DNA of 64,000 nt from CAJXQU01 sp965223825 (GTDB lineage Bacteria > Pseudomonadota > Gammaproteobacteria > CAJXQU01): contig OZ245018.1 of assembly GCA_965223825.1 (NCBI GenBank), forward strand, positions 2,666,001 through 2,730,000, given 5' to 3'. Numbering within the stretch: the stretch's first letter is position 1; every line of letters starts with the position of its first letter. Positions 53,228 to 62,813 of this stretch are shown in pieces. The notes beneath the pieces were generated by a model that was given only the letters and a program-made list of their open reading frames with translations, had not been told where the DNA came from and did not search any database. The position numbers and the translations under genes are program-made.

Positions 53228-53713
53228 GAAAAATATTGCATCTATAAAAAGCATGATTGCACCGATCGTGATCGCAATATCAGCAATATTAAATGTCGCA
53301 AAATGCCAGTGGTCAAAGTGGAAATTAATCAGTGGAACATGCCAGTCATCAATATGGAAATCAATAAAATCCACCACATGACCATAACGCACGCGATCAA
53401 TCAAATTCCCTACCGCGCCACCCAATACTAATGACAAGGTGCATGGCATCCATCGTTCTGTTTTCGGTAAGCGATAAATCCATACGACTAAAACAATCGA
53501 AACAATTCCGGCCAAACCTGAAAAAAACCAACGCTGCCAACCACCAGCATCCCCAAGAAAACTGAATGCCGCACCCGTGTTGTAAGCTAGAATAAAATTT
53601 AGCCACGGCGTCAATTCCAAAACAGAATGTGTTGAAAAATAATCGCTCGCCCACAGCTTACTGAGTTGATCCAACACCACGATCGCGATTGACAGATAAA
53701 ACCATTTCTTCAT
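53204..53713 (-). CDS. lspA: lipoprotein signal peptidase
   Basis: Inner-membrane aspartic protease of 169 residues that cleaves prolipoproteins after Lgt. Four helices, with catalytic Asp residues in GNLIDRVRYGHVVDFIDFH and FNIADIAITIGAIML. Order lspA after ileS and ribF (minus strand: ribF, ileS, lspA) is the common gammaproteobacterial cluster. Confidence 0.95.
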   Translation of the reverse strand: MKKWFYLSIAIVVLDQLSKLWASDYFSTHSVLELTPWLNFILAYNTGAAFSFLGDAGGWQRWFFSGLAGIVSIVLVVWIYRLPKTERWMPCTLSLVLGGAVGNLIDRVRYGHVVDFIDFHIDDWHVPLINFHFDHWHFATFNIADIAITIGAIMLFIDAIFFSDRDRVE

Positions 53714-53732
53714 GCGGGTAACATCCTTTTAA

Positions 53733-56564
53733 CTAGGCGAAGAAACGCGGTTCGCCATCACCTGAAACATTTTCCACACAGCGACCGCATAACTCAGGAT
53801 GCTCAGCATGTTCACCCACATCCGGGCGTAGATGCCAGCAACGGGTGCATTTCGCATTTGTACTTTTCGCTGACACAATTTGGATTCCTTCCAACTCTGT
53901 TGGTCGAGCCTCTGTTGGTTTTTCTGAAATCGGATGAATGTGGGCACTTGACGTGATTAGCACAAAACGTAATTCATCTTCTAAGCGTGTGAGATCAGCT
54001 AACCAATTCTCATCGCAATACAGATCAACTTCTGCATCCAAAGATGCGCCGATCAAACCCTCGACACGTAATGTTTCTAGCTGTTTACTTACGGCTTCGC
54101 GGACTTGCAGGATGCGCTGCCAGTAAGTCAGGTTAAAATCAGCTTGATCGGTCAACTCCATTAGCGGCGCATACCATGTATGTAAAAATACAGAATCAGG
54201 ATGATCGCCCGGAATGTGATCCCAAAGTTCTTCCGCTGTGAAACTCAAAATTGGTGCTAGCCAACGCGCCATCGCTTCAACAATATGATATAGCGCAGAT
54301 TGCGCAGATCGGCGCGCTAAGCTATCCGTTTGGGTGGTGTATTGTCGATCTTTAATCACATCCAAATAAAAACCACCCATCTCAACCGCACAAAAACGAT
54401 GCAGCTTTTGATAGATCTGATGAAACTGAAAGGACGTGTAAGCGGCAATAATTTCTTGCTGTAACTTGGCCGCATGCTGAACGGCCCAACGATCAAGCTT
54501 GATCATCTGATCAAATTCTACCAAATCCGTTTTTGGATCAAATCCGTCCAAATTCGCCAATAAAAAGCGCGCGGTATTGCGAATGCGACGATACGCATCT
54601 GCGGTGCGCTTGAGGATTTCGTCAGAAACACTCATTTCTGCACTGTAATCGGTCGACGCGATCCACAGACGTAAAATATCCGCACCCAGTTGATTAATTA
54701 CTTTTTGCGGCTCAACCACATTCCCTTTTGATTTGGACATTTTCATGCCCTTCGCATCAACAACGAAACCATGTGTCAGCACCGTTTTATAGGGAGCTTT
54801 GTTATTGATCGCGACAGAAGTAAGTAACGACGACTGAAACCAGCCGCGGTGTTGATCAGATCCTTCTAAATACAGATCTGCTGGGAACTGTAAGTCGTCA
54901 TTATGCCGCAGAACGGAATCATGCGTCGTTCCCGAATCAAACCATACATCCAGTGTATCGGTGACTTTTTTATACTGATCGGCTTCATCACCTAGTAATT
55001 CAACAGCATCAAGTTCAAACCATGCATCGATACCTTCTTCATCGATCCGTTTAGCAACAGCTTCGATCAACTCAGGTGTTTTAGGGTGTAAATCCTGTGT
55101 TTCTTGATGGATAAAAACAGGGATCGGTACCCCCCAAGTACGTTGCCGTGAGATACACCAATCCGGTCGGTTCTCAACCATGCCTTCAATTCGTTCTTTA
55201 CCCCAGTCCGGCATCCAGCTCACTTTCGAAATTTCATCTATCGCGCTGGAGCGCAAGCCATTGCCATCCATGCTGACGAACCATTGGGGCGTCGCACGAA
55301 AAATGATCGGTGTTTTATGACGCCAACAATGTGGATAGCTATGTTTGAAACGAACGTAATGTACTAGCGCACCGTTTGTTTTGAGCAGTTCGATGACGTG
55401 ATCATTCGCTTTGAAAACATGCTGACCAGCAAAAAATTCTGTATTTGGCAAGAAGCAGCCGTTATCACCAACTGGGTTTTCAACTTCTAACCCATAACGT
55501 TGGCCGACAACATAATCGTCCTGACCATGGCCTGGCGCAGTGTGAACCGCACCGGTACCGGCATCCAACGTCACGTGAGATCCGAGAATCACGGGAACTT
55601 CACGATCATAGAAAGGATGTTGCAATTTCAATCCTTCTAAGCCTTCACCTTGACACGTTGCAACAACACGATGTTCGTCAAACCCATAGCGTCCAAGCAC
55701 GTCTTTAACCATTTGTTCCGCGACGATCAATCGTTCAGTACCGTGCTCACCATCACACTCAACCACGGCGTAAGTCACTTCAGGATTTACTGCGACCGCT
55801 TGGTTTGCTGGTAATGTCCAAGGAGTTGTCGTCCAAATAACAATCGAAATTGGCCCGTTACCGTGTTCGCCAGCCGTCAGGCCACATCGAGCAAATAAGA
55901 CGGCTTCATCCAAAATCTTAAATCGCACATCAATCGCAGGCGATTCTTTATCTTCATATTCGACCTCAGCTTCGGCTAATGCCGATCCACAGTCGGTACA
56001 CCAATGCACGGGTTTTACCCCTTTGTGCATGTGACCAGCTTCGATAATCTTACCGAGTGCCCGAACAATATTCGCTTCGGTGTTGAAATTCATGGTCAGG
56101 TAAGGGTTTTCCCAATCTCCCATGACGCCGAGGCGTTTGAAATCAACCCGCTGTTTATCCACTTGTTTTTGTGCGTATTCGCGACACGCTTTGCGAAAAG
56201 TACGTGCGTCGACTTTGTGCCCGGCTTTGCCGACTTTTTTCTCAACCATCAATTCGATGGGCAAGCCATGACAATCCCAGCCCGGTACATACGGCGCGTC
56301 TAAACCACTCATACTGCGGGATTTAACGATGATGTCTTTCAAGACTTTGTTGACCGCATGACCAATATGAATATCACCATTCGCGTACGGTGGGCCATCA
56401 TGCAGAATGTATTTTTCCTGGCCTTTGCGATCCGCACGTAATTTTTCATAAAGCTGCCCATCTTCCCAACGTTTGAGCATCTCCGGCTCGCGATTCGGCA
56501 GGTTGCCGCGCATAGGAAAATCAGTTTTCGGTAAATTCAGGGTTGATTTGTAATCGGCGCTCAT
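53733..56564 (-). CDS. ileS: isoleucyl-tRNA synthetase
   Basis: Class I aminoacyl-tRNA synthetase of 943 residues. HIGH-type motif in DIHIGHAVNK (about 66), editing-domain blocks such as TAPGHGQDDYV, the KMSKS loop (KMSKSKGNVV) and a C-terminal zinc-binding pair CTRCWHLRP...CGRC. Lies 17 bp after ribF and 19 bp before lspA. Confidence 0.97.
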   Translation of the reverse strand: MSADYKSTLNLPKTDFPMRGNLPNREPEMLKRWEDGQLYEKLRADRKGQEKYILHDGPPYANGDIHIGHAVNKVLKDIIVKSRSMSGLDAPYVPGWDCHGLPIELMVEKKVGKAGHKVDARTFRKACREYAQKQVDKQRVDFKRLGVMGDWENPYLTMNFNTEANIVRALGKIIEAGHMHKGVKPVHWCTDCGSALAEAEVEYEDKESPAIDVRFKILDEAVLFARCGLTAGEHGNGPISIVIWTTTPWTLPANQAVAVNPEVTYAVVECDGEHGTERLIVAEQMVKDVLGRYGFDEHRVVATCQGEGLEGLKLQHPFYDREVPVILGSHVTLDAGTGAVHTAPGHGQDDYVVGQRYGLEVENPVGDNGCFLPNTEFFAGQHVFKANDHVIELLKTNGALVHYVRFKHSYPHCWRHKTPIIFRATPQWFVSMDGNGLRSSAIDEISKVSWMPDWGKERIEGMVENRPDWCISRQRTWGVPIPVFIHQETQDLHPKTPELIEAVAKRIDEEGIDAWFELDAVELLGDEADQYKKVTDTLDVWFDSGTTHDSVLRHNDDLQFPADLYLEGSDQHRGWFQSSLLTSVAINNKAPYKTVLTHGFVVDAKGMKMSKSKGNVVEPQKVINQLGADILRLWIASTDYSAEMSVSDEILKRTADAYRRIRNTARFLLANLDGFDPKTDLVEFDQMIKLDRWAVQHAAKLQQEIIAAYTSFQFHQIYQKLHRFCAVEMGGFYLDVIKDRQYTTQTDSLARRSAQSALYHIVEAMARWLAPILSFTAEELWDHIPGDHPDSVFLHTWYAPLMELTDQADFNLTYWQRILQVREAVSKQLETLRVEGLIGASLDAEVDLYCDENWLADLTRLEDELRFVLITSSAHIHPISEKPTEARPTELEGIQIVSAKSTNAKCTRCWHLRPDVGEHAEHPELCGRCVENVSGDGEPRFFA

Positions 56565-56581
56565 GGGTTATCTTTATCGTG

Positions 56582-57517
56582 TTATAAATTTTGAAAATAC
56601 TGATCGGCTTTGAGGACATCAACATCGATTTGCTCGCGCAACGCCTCGAAAGAATCGAACCGCTTATCATCTCGCAACTTGGTGATGAACTCCACTCTTA
56701 TATCGCGCCCATACAGATCCTCATTGAAGTCGAGTAGATGGGTTTCTAACAAGGTGTGTTGTCCTCCCAGCGTTGGCTTGCTACCAATGTAAGCCACTGC
56801 CGGGTGGGCCGGACTGTTTTGCCCTTCGACGGTAACTTGTGCGATGAAAATCCCGTGCAGTGCGGTTTTCATGCGTTTCAATGCGATGTTCGCGGTTGGG
56901 AAACCCAGTTGTCGACCTTGCTGATCACCGCGAACAACGCGGCCGCTGATGCTGTAATGGCGTCCGAGAAGTTGCGTCGCGAGATCAAGATTATCCGTTT
57001 CTAGCGCTTCACGAATACGCGAGCTGCTGACTCGCTCGCCGTCGAGGAAAAATGTCTGGCTTTGCGTTAAAGAGTAGTTGCCCTGATCGCTCATGCGCGA
57101 AAGTAGATCAAAATCCCCTTTGCGCGCTTGGCCAAAACGGAAATCATCGCCGATCAATAAATGCTTCACTTGCAAATGTTGGATCAGTAAATCCGTCACG
57201 AAGGTTTCTGCTGACATATTCGCGAACCGTTCATCGAATGGCAGACAGATCATCCGATCAACACCGTATTCACGAAACAATTGATATTTCTCACGCCAGC
57301 GGGTTAAACGTGCGGGCGCTTGATCCGGTCGGAAAAACTCCATTGGTTGCGGTTCGAACACCAGCACACTCATCGGCAGTTCATAAGTATTCGCGAGTTT
57401 ATGAAGCTGATTCAGCACCGCTTGATGACCGAGATGAAAACCATCGAAATTGCCGATCGTCGCGACACATTTGTGTTGACGTAACGTTAGATCAGAGAGA
57501 TGCCGAATGAGCTCCAT
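56582..57517 (-). CDS. ribF: bifunctional riboflavin kinase/FMN adenylyltransferase
   Basis: A 311-residue enzyme making FMN and FAD. N-terminal adenylyltransferase with ATIGNFDGFHLGHQAVL and DFRFGQARKGDF, and C-terminal kinase domain (about 185-305) with GRQLGFPTANI and the KPTLGG loop. The ATG at 57517 (MELIRHL) is preferred to a TTG two codons upstream. First in ribF-ileS-lspA. Confidence 0.95.
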   Translation of the reverse strand: MELIRHLSDLTLRQHKCVATIGNFDGFHLGHQAVLNQLHKLANTYELPMSVLVFEPQPMEFFRPDQAPARLTRWREKYQLFREYGVDRMICLPFDERFANMSAETFVTDLLIQHLQVKHLLIGDDFRFGQARKGDFDLLSRMSDQGNYSLTQSQTFFLDGERVSSSRIREALETDNLDLATQLLGRHYSISGRVVRGDQQGRQLGFPTANIALKRMKTALHGIFIAQVTVEGQNSPAHPAVAYIGSKPTLGGQHTLLETHLLDFNEDLYGRDIRVEFITKLRDDKRFDSFEALREQIDVDVLKADQYFQNL

Positions 57518-57630
57518 ATGCAAAAACGATCACCGACCTTAGGCCGATTGATCCGCGCGCGCTACGGTAATGACTTGGGGAAAAAACGTGTGCAACGTTG
57601 GCTTTTTATGCGGTGGCGTTCTTTTCACGT

Positions 57631-58146
57631 CTAGCGATTTCCCGCTAGCTTTTCTTCGATATAAAACTCGATAGAGGACGCAGGTAGCATACCCGGTTGA
57701 TTAGCGACTAATTTACCTTCAGGGCTAAAGAGCAAATAGGTCGGTGTACCACGAAACTGTTCATCGGTCGCTTTGAAATATGCGTCACGCAAATTGTCTT
57801 TGTCCGCTAACAAAATAGGATAGGGTAATGTGTTCTGATCAACATAATTTTGGATTAGCTCAAGTTGATCGGTACCGTCGATGGCAACGCCGATCACTTC
57901 AGCGAAATCAGCTTTGTGACGCTCATGGAAAGCGGCATATTCTGGTTCCTGCTGCTTACAAATGCCGCATGTTGTTTCCCATAACATGACGACGGTCCAT
58001 TTGCCTTTACCGACATATTCTTTAAGACTGGCTGCATCGCCACTGAGTTTTTTCATGTTCAGATCAAAATCGAGCGCTTGGGTTGCGAAAACCTGTGTTG
58101 AGAAAACCAAGCTACTCAAGACCAAGCTCAATAAAAATTTTTTCAC
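57631..58146 (-). CDS. TlpA-like thioredoxin-fold protein
   Basis: Periplasmic protein of 171 residues with a signal peptide (about 1-21). The thioredoxin-like fold has METTCGICKQQEPEYAAF (active CGIC) and a cis-Pro region RGTPTYLLFS. Family members reduce or exchange disulfides in cytochrome c or copper pathways; no specific partner is visible here. Sits between ribF and murJ on the same strand. Confidence 0.85.
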   Translation of the reverse strand: MKKFLLSLVLSSLVFSTQVFATQALDFDLNMKKLSGDAASLKEYVGKGKWTVVMLWETTCGICKQQEPEYAAFHERHKADFAEVIGVAIDGTDQLELIQNYVDQNTLPYPILLADKDNLRDAYFKATDEQFRGTPTYLLFSPEGKLVANQPGMLPASSIEFYIEEKLAGNR

Positions 58147-58183
58147 GTTAAATCACCTTCTACTCGCACTTTTCTGGACATGA

Positions 58184-59737
58184 TCAGACAGCCATCTTGA
58201 CGAAATGTTTAGGCCGCATTCCGAATAGTAGCAATGCTAGCCCATACGCACCCCCACCGATCACCACCCAGATAAGCAAATTCATGGTGCGCTGCAAACC
58301 ACTCCATTGTAACCACTCCGGCAAATCAGGTACACCAAACCATAACACTAGCGCCATGACCACCGCTGCACTGAAGATGCGCAGTAAATAGAGCATCCAA
58401 CCTGCACGCGCTTGATATACGCCCGTTTTATATAATCCCCAAAATAACAAACCGGCATTTAAAAAAGCGGAAAGCGCCGTCGCGAGTGCAAGCCCTGCAT
58501 GCGCCAATGGAAACACCAGAATAACGTTAAACACCATATTCGCCACCATCGCAATGATGCCAATCCGTACAGGCGTTTTCGTGTCTTGCCGTGAATAGTA
58601 GCCGGGTGCGAGCACTTTGATCATCGTAAATCCAAGCAGTCCGAACGAATACGCAACCAATGCATAACTGGAGCGAGTGACATCTTCAGCACCAAATTCA
58701 CCATACTGAAATAACGTACACAGCATCGGTTGTGCTAACAACGCTAACCCGATGGATGACGGTAATGCGATCAGCCAGACAATGCGAAATGCCCAATCCA
58801 GCATGCTCGAAAAATGATCGGCAGATCCACTAGCATGTTTTTCTGAGAGACTCGGCAGAATCACCGTTCCAAGTGCAATCCCAAACAGTCCGAGCGGGAA
58901 TTCTAATAATCGATCAGCGTAGTACAACCACGAAACACTGCCAGTAATCAAAAACGACGCGATCAATGTGTCGAATAACAAGTTGATCTGTGACACCGAG
59001 ACACCAAAAACCGCTGGCCCCATTAAGCGAAGAATACGCTTAACTCCATCGTCCACTTTCTTTAACGACGGAATCGGTACCAAGCGGACTTTACGCAGAA
59101 ATGGAAACTGAAACAATAACTGCACAAGACCACCGAAAAAGACGCCCCAAGCGAGTGCTGTGACAGGGGTTTCAAAATAAGGTGATAATCCGATCGCGGA
59201 ACCGATCATACAAATATTCAAGAAGACAGGAGTGAAGGCTGGGCCAGCGAAATGTCGATAGGTATTTAAAATACCACCCGCGAGCGATGTGAGAGAAATA
59301 AAAAGAATATAAGGGAATGTTATCTGTAAAAGGCTCACTGTCAGATCAAACTTGGGTTGATCGTCACTAAAGCCCGGCGCAAACAGATAAATCAACACCG
59401 GCGCTGCGATCACACCTAAAATTGTCACGACGGATAATGCGAGACCTAAGACACCTGCGACATTATTAACGAGCGTTTGAGTCTCTTCATGAGTTCGGTT
59501 TGTTTTGTATTCCGAAATTATCGGAACGAATGCTTGCGAGAACGCGCCCTCCGCAAATAAACGACGCAAAAAGTTAGGAATGCGGAAAGCAACAAAAAAC
59601 GCATCTGCGCCCATTCCAGCTCCAAAAAACTGCGCGATCACGCGATCGCGAACTAACCCCAGCACGCGCGAGATCAACGTCATTGCGCTGACAATCATGG
59701 TGGATTGCAGCAAACTCCGCCCTTTATTTTGACCCAT
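58184..59737 (-). CDS. murJ: lipid II flippase
   Basis: Inner-membrane MOP-family flippase of 517 residues moving lipid II across the membrane for peptidoglycan synthesis. Starts SLLQSTMIVSAMTLISRVLGLVRD, has about 14 hydrophobic segments and the blocks FFGAGMGADAFFVAFRIPNFLRR and SWLYYADRLLEFPLGLFG. Divergent from rpsT, the usual neighbour in gammaproteobacteria. Confidence 0.96.
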   Translation of the reverse strand: MGQNKGRSLLQSTMIVSAMTLISRVLGLVRDRVIAQFFGAGMGADAFFVAFRIPNFLRRLFAEGAFSQAFVPIISEYKTNRTHEETQTLVNNVAGVLGLALSVVTILGVIAAPVLIYLFAPGFSDDQPKFDLTVSLLQITFPYILFISLTSLAGGILNTYRHFAGPAFTPVFLNICMIGSAIGLSPYFETPVTALAWGVFFGGLVQLLFQFPFLRKVRLVPIPSLKKVDDGVKRILRLMGPAVFGVSVSQINLLFDTLIASFLITGSVSWLYYADRLLEFPLGLFGIALGTVILPSLSEKHASGSADHFSSMLDWAFRIVWLIALPSSIGLALLAQPMLCTLFQYGEFGAEDVTRSSYALVAYSFGLLGFTMIKVLAPGYYSRQDTKTPVRIGIIAMVANMVFNVILVFPLAHAGLALATALSAFLNAGLLFWGLYKTGVYQARAGWMLYLLRIFSAAVVMALVLWFGVPDLPEWLQWSGLQRTMNLLIWVVIGGGAYGLALLLFGMRPKHFVKMAV

Positions 59738-59783
59738 TATTCTTTCTTTTCCTTAAATTGGGGGTATTTTCACGCTCAAGTGA

Positions 59784-59812
59784 TTGACAAAAGTACCAAA
59801 AATCAGCATAGT
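59784..59812 (+). promoter_or_regulatory. rpsT promoter
   Basis: TTGACA (perfect -35) and CATAGT (-10, two mismatches) are 17 bp apart, about 40 bp before the rpsT start. Confidence 0.7.
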
Positions 59813-59853
59813 CTCGCGTTTTCCAACGACAAGCCCTGCAGGAGATTGAATTA

Positions 59854-60114
59854 GTGGCAAACTCAGCACAAGCTAAAAAACGCGCAAAACAGGCGGTCAA
59901 GCGTAATGCTCGCAATGCCGCTCAGCGTTCACGTTTCAGAACAGCAATCAAAAAAGTCCTGACTGCAATCGAAGCGAACGATAAAACAACAGCCGTATCT
60001 GCTTACAATGAAGCGGTACCTGTTATCGATAATGCAGCTCAAAAAGGTCTTATTCACAAAAATAAGGCCGCTCGTCATAAGAGCCGATTGAACACTAGCA
60101 TTCAAGGTTTATAA
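59854..60114 (+). CDS. rpsT: 30S ribosomal protein S20
   Basis: An 86-residue highly basic protein of the small ribosomal subunit. ANSAQAKKRAKQAVKRNARNA at the N-terminus and HKNKAARHKSRLN near the C-terminus are diagnostic. The start is GTG, preceded by GGAG (E. coli rpsT uses UUG); poor starts in this gene are linked to autoregulation. A dyad terminator follows. Confidence 0.97.
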   Translation: MANSAQAKKRAKQAVKRNARNAAQRSRFRTAIKKVLTAIEANDKTTAVSAYNEAVPVIDNAAQKGLIHKNKAARHKSRLNTSIQGL

Positions 60115-60126
60115 ACTAACCTTGTT

Positions 60127-60149
60127 GACTGATTAGTCCTTAATCAGTC
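60127..60149 (+). terminator. rpsT terminator hairpin
   Basis: GACTGATTA pairs perfectly with TAATCAGTC around GTCCT, 12 bp past the rpsT stop. The T-run after it is weak. Confidence 0.65.
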
Positions 60150-60213
60150 GCTAATTTGCCTTCTTGGATACCACATTGCTGGTATTCAGGAAGACGAATT
60201 TAATTTTCCTACC

Positions 60214-61341
60214 TCACACAACAACCAAATTATCGCGGTGTATCAATTCCTGATCGCCGAAATAACCCAATAGTGACTCAAACTGACCGCTTGCTTTACC
60301 CAACAACATCTGTGCTTCTTGTGATGAGTAATTGATCAATCCGCGCGCAATGATCTCACCAGAACTTGTCGCACATTCAACTAATTCACCACGATCAAAC
60401 TGGCCTGTCACTTTTTTCACACCAACGGCTAACAAGCTGCGTCCATCTTGTCGTAGCACTCGAACGGCACCCTCATCGAGGATTAACTGCCCTTTGCTTT
60501 GCAATCCGCCCATAAGCCAGCGCTTTCTTGCAGCCAGTGGCGTCTCATTAGGTACGAGCAAGGTTCCTAAGCTCTCACCTTGATAGAGCCGCTTGATTAC
60601 ATGGTCAACGTTACCGGATGCGATCACCGTCGCTGTGCCAGAATGCGCGGCTAATCGTGCTGCGGATAATTTGGTTCGCATACCGCCACGTCCCAAAGCT
60701 CCGCCTTCACCAGCCATCGGCTCTAATGCCGGATCGCCTGCTTTCGCTTCAGAGATTAGTTTCGCTTCGGGGTTCTTTCGTGGGTCCGCGTTATACAACC
60801 CGTCTTGATCCGTCATGATGATCAACACATCCGCATCGATCAGGTTCGCCACTAATGCTGCTAATGTGTCGTTATCTCCGAAACGGATCTCGTCCGTCGC
60901 AACCGTATCGTTTTCATTAACGACAGGCACAACATCTAGTTCCATCAATGTTTTTAAGGTTGATCGTGCATTAAGATAACGCCGTCGATGGGATAGATCT
61001 TGATGTGTGAGGAGAATTTGCGCGGTTTTAATGTTGTATCGTTGAAAACAAGTTTCGTACGCTTGTACCAAGCCCATCTGGCCAACAGCGGCTGCGGCTT
61101 GTAGCGCATGTAAGGAGTCAGGCCTCCCATTCCAACCAAGTCGACTCACGCCTTCTGCGACGGAGCCAGAGGTTACGATCACCACATCCAGACCTTGTTG
61201 AACTAAATCGGCTGCCTGTGATGCCCATTTGTCGATTGATTCCTGTCGCAGCCCTCGCCCTTCATTGGTCGCGAGCGCACTGCCTATTTTAATAACCCAG
61301 CGTTTGGTGCGGGGTAAATCTTCTCGGGTGCTTACCGTCAT
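60214..61341 (-). CDS. proB: glutamate 5-kinase
   Basis: First step of proline synthesis. A 375-residue protein: amino-acid kinase domain (about 1-260) with VIKIGSALATNEGRGL, NENDTVATDEIRFGDND and GRGGMRTKLSAAR, plus a C-terminal PUA domain. It starts at the stop of obgE with a 4-bp overlap, a common obgE-proB arrangement. Confidence 0.95.
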   Translation of the reverse strand: MTVSTREDLPRTKRWVIKIGSALATNEGRGLRQESIDKWASQAADLVQQGLDVVIVTSGSVAEGVSRLGWNGRPDSLHALQAAAAVGQMGLVQAYETCFQRYNIKTAQILLTHQDLSHRRRYLNARSTLKTLMELDVVPVVNENDTVATDEIRFGDNDTLAALVANLIDADVLIIMTDQDGLYNADPRKNPEAKLISEAKAGDPALEPMAGEGGALGRGGMRTKLSAARLAAHSGTATVIASGNVDHVIKRLYQGESLGTLLVPNETPLAARKRWLMGGLQSKGQLILDEGAVRVLRQDGRSLLAVGVKKVTGQFDRGELVECATSSGEIIARGLINYSSQEAQMLLGKASGQFESLLGYFGDQELIHRDNLVVV

Positions 61342-62387
61342 GTGTCTTGTTTAATCGAGGCTTCCAAAGCAATTTTTTTCTGTTGATCGAGAAATTCTTT
61401 AATGGCGAACATCAACGGTTTACACCCTTCACCTGTGACTGCGGAGATCGAAAAAACAGGCTGCTCCCATTCGAGTGATTTTACGATATTTTCGATTATT
61501 TCATCACGTTCTTCATCAAGAACGAGATCACTTTTATTAAACACCAACCAACGTGTCTTGCCTAACAATGATTCAGAATACTTTTCCAACTCACCTTCGA
61601 TAGTTCGAATGTCTTCGAGCGGATCCTCACCCCGATCAACCACACTAAGATCAACCACGTGCAGTAATAAATGCGTACGACTCAAATGCTTGAGGAATTG
61701 AATTCCTAAACCTGCGCCCTCTGCCGCACCTTCGATTAACCCTGGAATATCCGCGATGACGAAGCTCGATGCAGGCCCCAATGAAACAACGCCTAAGTTT
61801 GGGTACAACGTAGTAAAAGGGTAGTCAGCCACTTTAGGTCGCGCTGATGATACCGCCGAAATTAACGTCGATTTCCCAGCGTTAGGTAAACCGGCAAGCC
61901 CGACGTCGGCCAACACCTGCATTTCTAAACGTATACTTCGTATTTCACCCGGTGTTCCACTCGTTGTATGTCGAGGTGCGCGGTTCGTACTGCTTTTGAA
62001 ATGGATATTACCAAGACCGTGAATTCCCCCTTTTGCGATCAGGAATTTCTCATCAGGCTCTTTCAGATCGCACAGTAAATCATCCGTTTCGACATCATAA
62101 GCCAGCGTACCCAACGGCACGTTGATAATAATATCCTGGCCTTTTTTACCGTAGCGTTGTTTGCCCATACCTGGCTGTCCGTGTTGTGCACGGAAAAGCC
62201 GTTTATGCCGAAAATCGACCAGCGTATTTAAACCTTCATCTACTTGTAGATAAACACTGCCGCCGTCGCCACCATCGCCGCCATCAGGACCACCATAGGG
62301 GATATATTTTTCACGACGAAAACTCAGGCAACCATCACCGCCCTTTCCTGCTTCTATTTGAATTGTGGCTTCGTCTACAAATTTCAT
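61338..62387 (-). CDS. obgE: GTPase Obg (ribosome assembly)
   Basis: A 349-residue ribosome-associated GTPase. Glycine-rich Obg fold (1-160; GKGGDGCLSFRREKYIPYGGPDGGDGG), then a G-domain with GLPNAGKSTL, the switch DYPFTTLYPNLG, DIPGLIEGA and NKSD. Acts in 50S maturation. Precedes proB with a 4-bp overlap and follows rpmA after a terminator. Confidence 0.96.
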   Translation of the reverse strand: MKFVDEATIQIEAGKGGDGCLSFRREKYIPYGGPDGGDGGDGGSVYLQVDEGLNTLVDFRHKRLFRAQHGQPGMGKQRYGKKGQDIIINVPLGTLAYDVETDDLLCDLKEPDEKFLIAKGGIHGLGNIHFKSSTNRAPRHTTSGTPGEIRSIRLEMQVLADVGLAGLPNAGKSTLISAVSSARPKVADYPFTTLYPNLGVVSLGPASSFVIADIPGLIEGAAEGAGLGIQFLKHLSRTHLLLHVVDLSVVDRGEDPLEDIRTIEGELEKYSESLLGKTRWLVFNKSDLVLDEERDEIIENIVKSLEWEQPVFSISAVTGEGCKPLMFAIKEFLDQQKKIALEASIKQDT

Positions 62388-62443
62388 CTGCTTAACCTGG
62401 TGCCCAAGAGAATGTTGAACATATCGTTCTTATTCTGCAACAT

Positions 62444-62472
62444 AAAAAAAACCCCGTACAAGACGGGGTTTT
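62444..62472 (-). terminator. rpmA terminator
   Basis: CCCCGT pairs with ACGGGG around ACAAG, flanked by AAAA and TTTT so the stem extends. On the minus strand eight T residues follow. It ends the rplU-rpmA transcript before obgE. Confidence 0.88.
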
Positions 62473-62499
62473 CGTGACTTGCTGATCCTTCCGAGTGGA

Positions 62500-62763
62500 T
62501 CAGGCCGAGGCAGGTACGATACTCACGAATGTACGCTGATTTGTACCTTTAACCTCAAATTTCACTTCACCGCCCTCTGTAGCAAACAGAGTGTGATCAC
62601 GTCCCAAACCGACGTTTGTACCAGGATGGAAATGTGTGCCACGTTGTCTAACCAGAATGTTTCCTGCTTTTACAACTTCGCCGCCGAAACGTTTTACACC
62701 CAATCGCTTGGATTGTGAATCGCGACCGTTGCGGGTACTACCACCTGCTTTCTTATGTGCCAT
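62500..62763 (-). CDS. rpmA: 50S ribosomal protein L27
   Basis: An 87-residue protein starting MAHKKAGGSTRNGRDS and containing RFGGEVVKAGNILVRQRGT and GRDHTLFATEGG, all standard for bacterial L27. It follows rplU by 50 bp in the usual rplU-rpmA operon. Confidence 0.98.
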   Translation of the reverse strand: MAHKKAGGSTRNGRDSQSKRLGVKRFGGEVVKAGNILVRQRGTHFHPGTNVGLGRDHTLFATEGGEVKFEVKGTNQRTFVSIVPASA

Positions 62764-62813
62764 TGGTTCTTACCTCTTCCAATCTCTAAATTTTCTATGG
62801 ATTCAACTGTGCT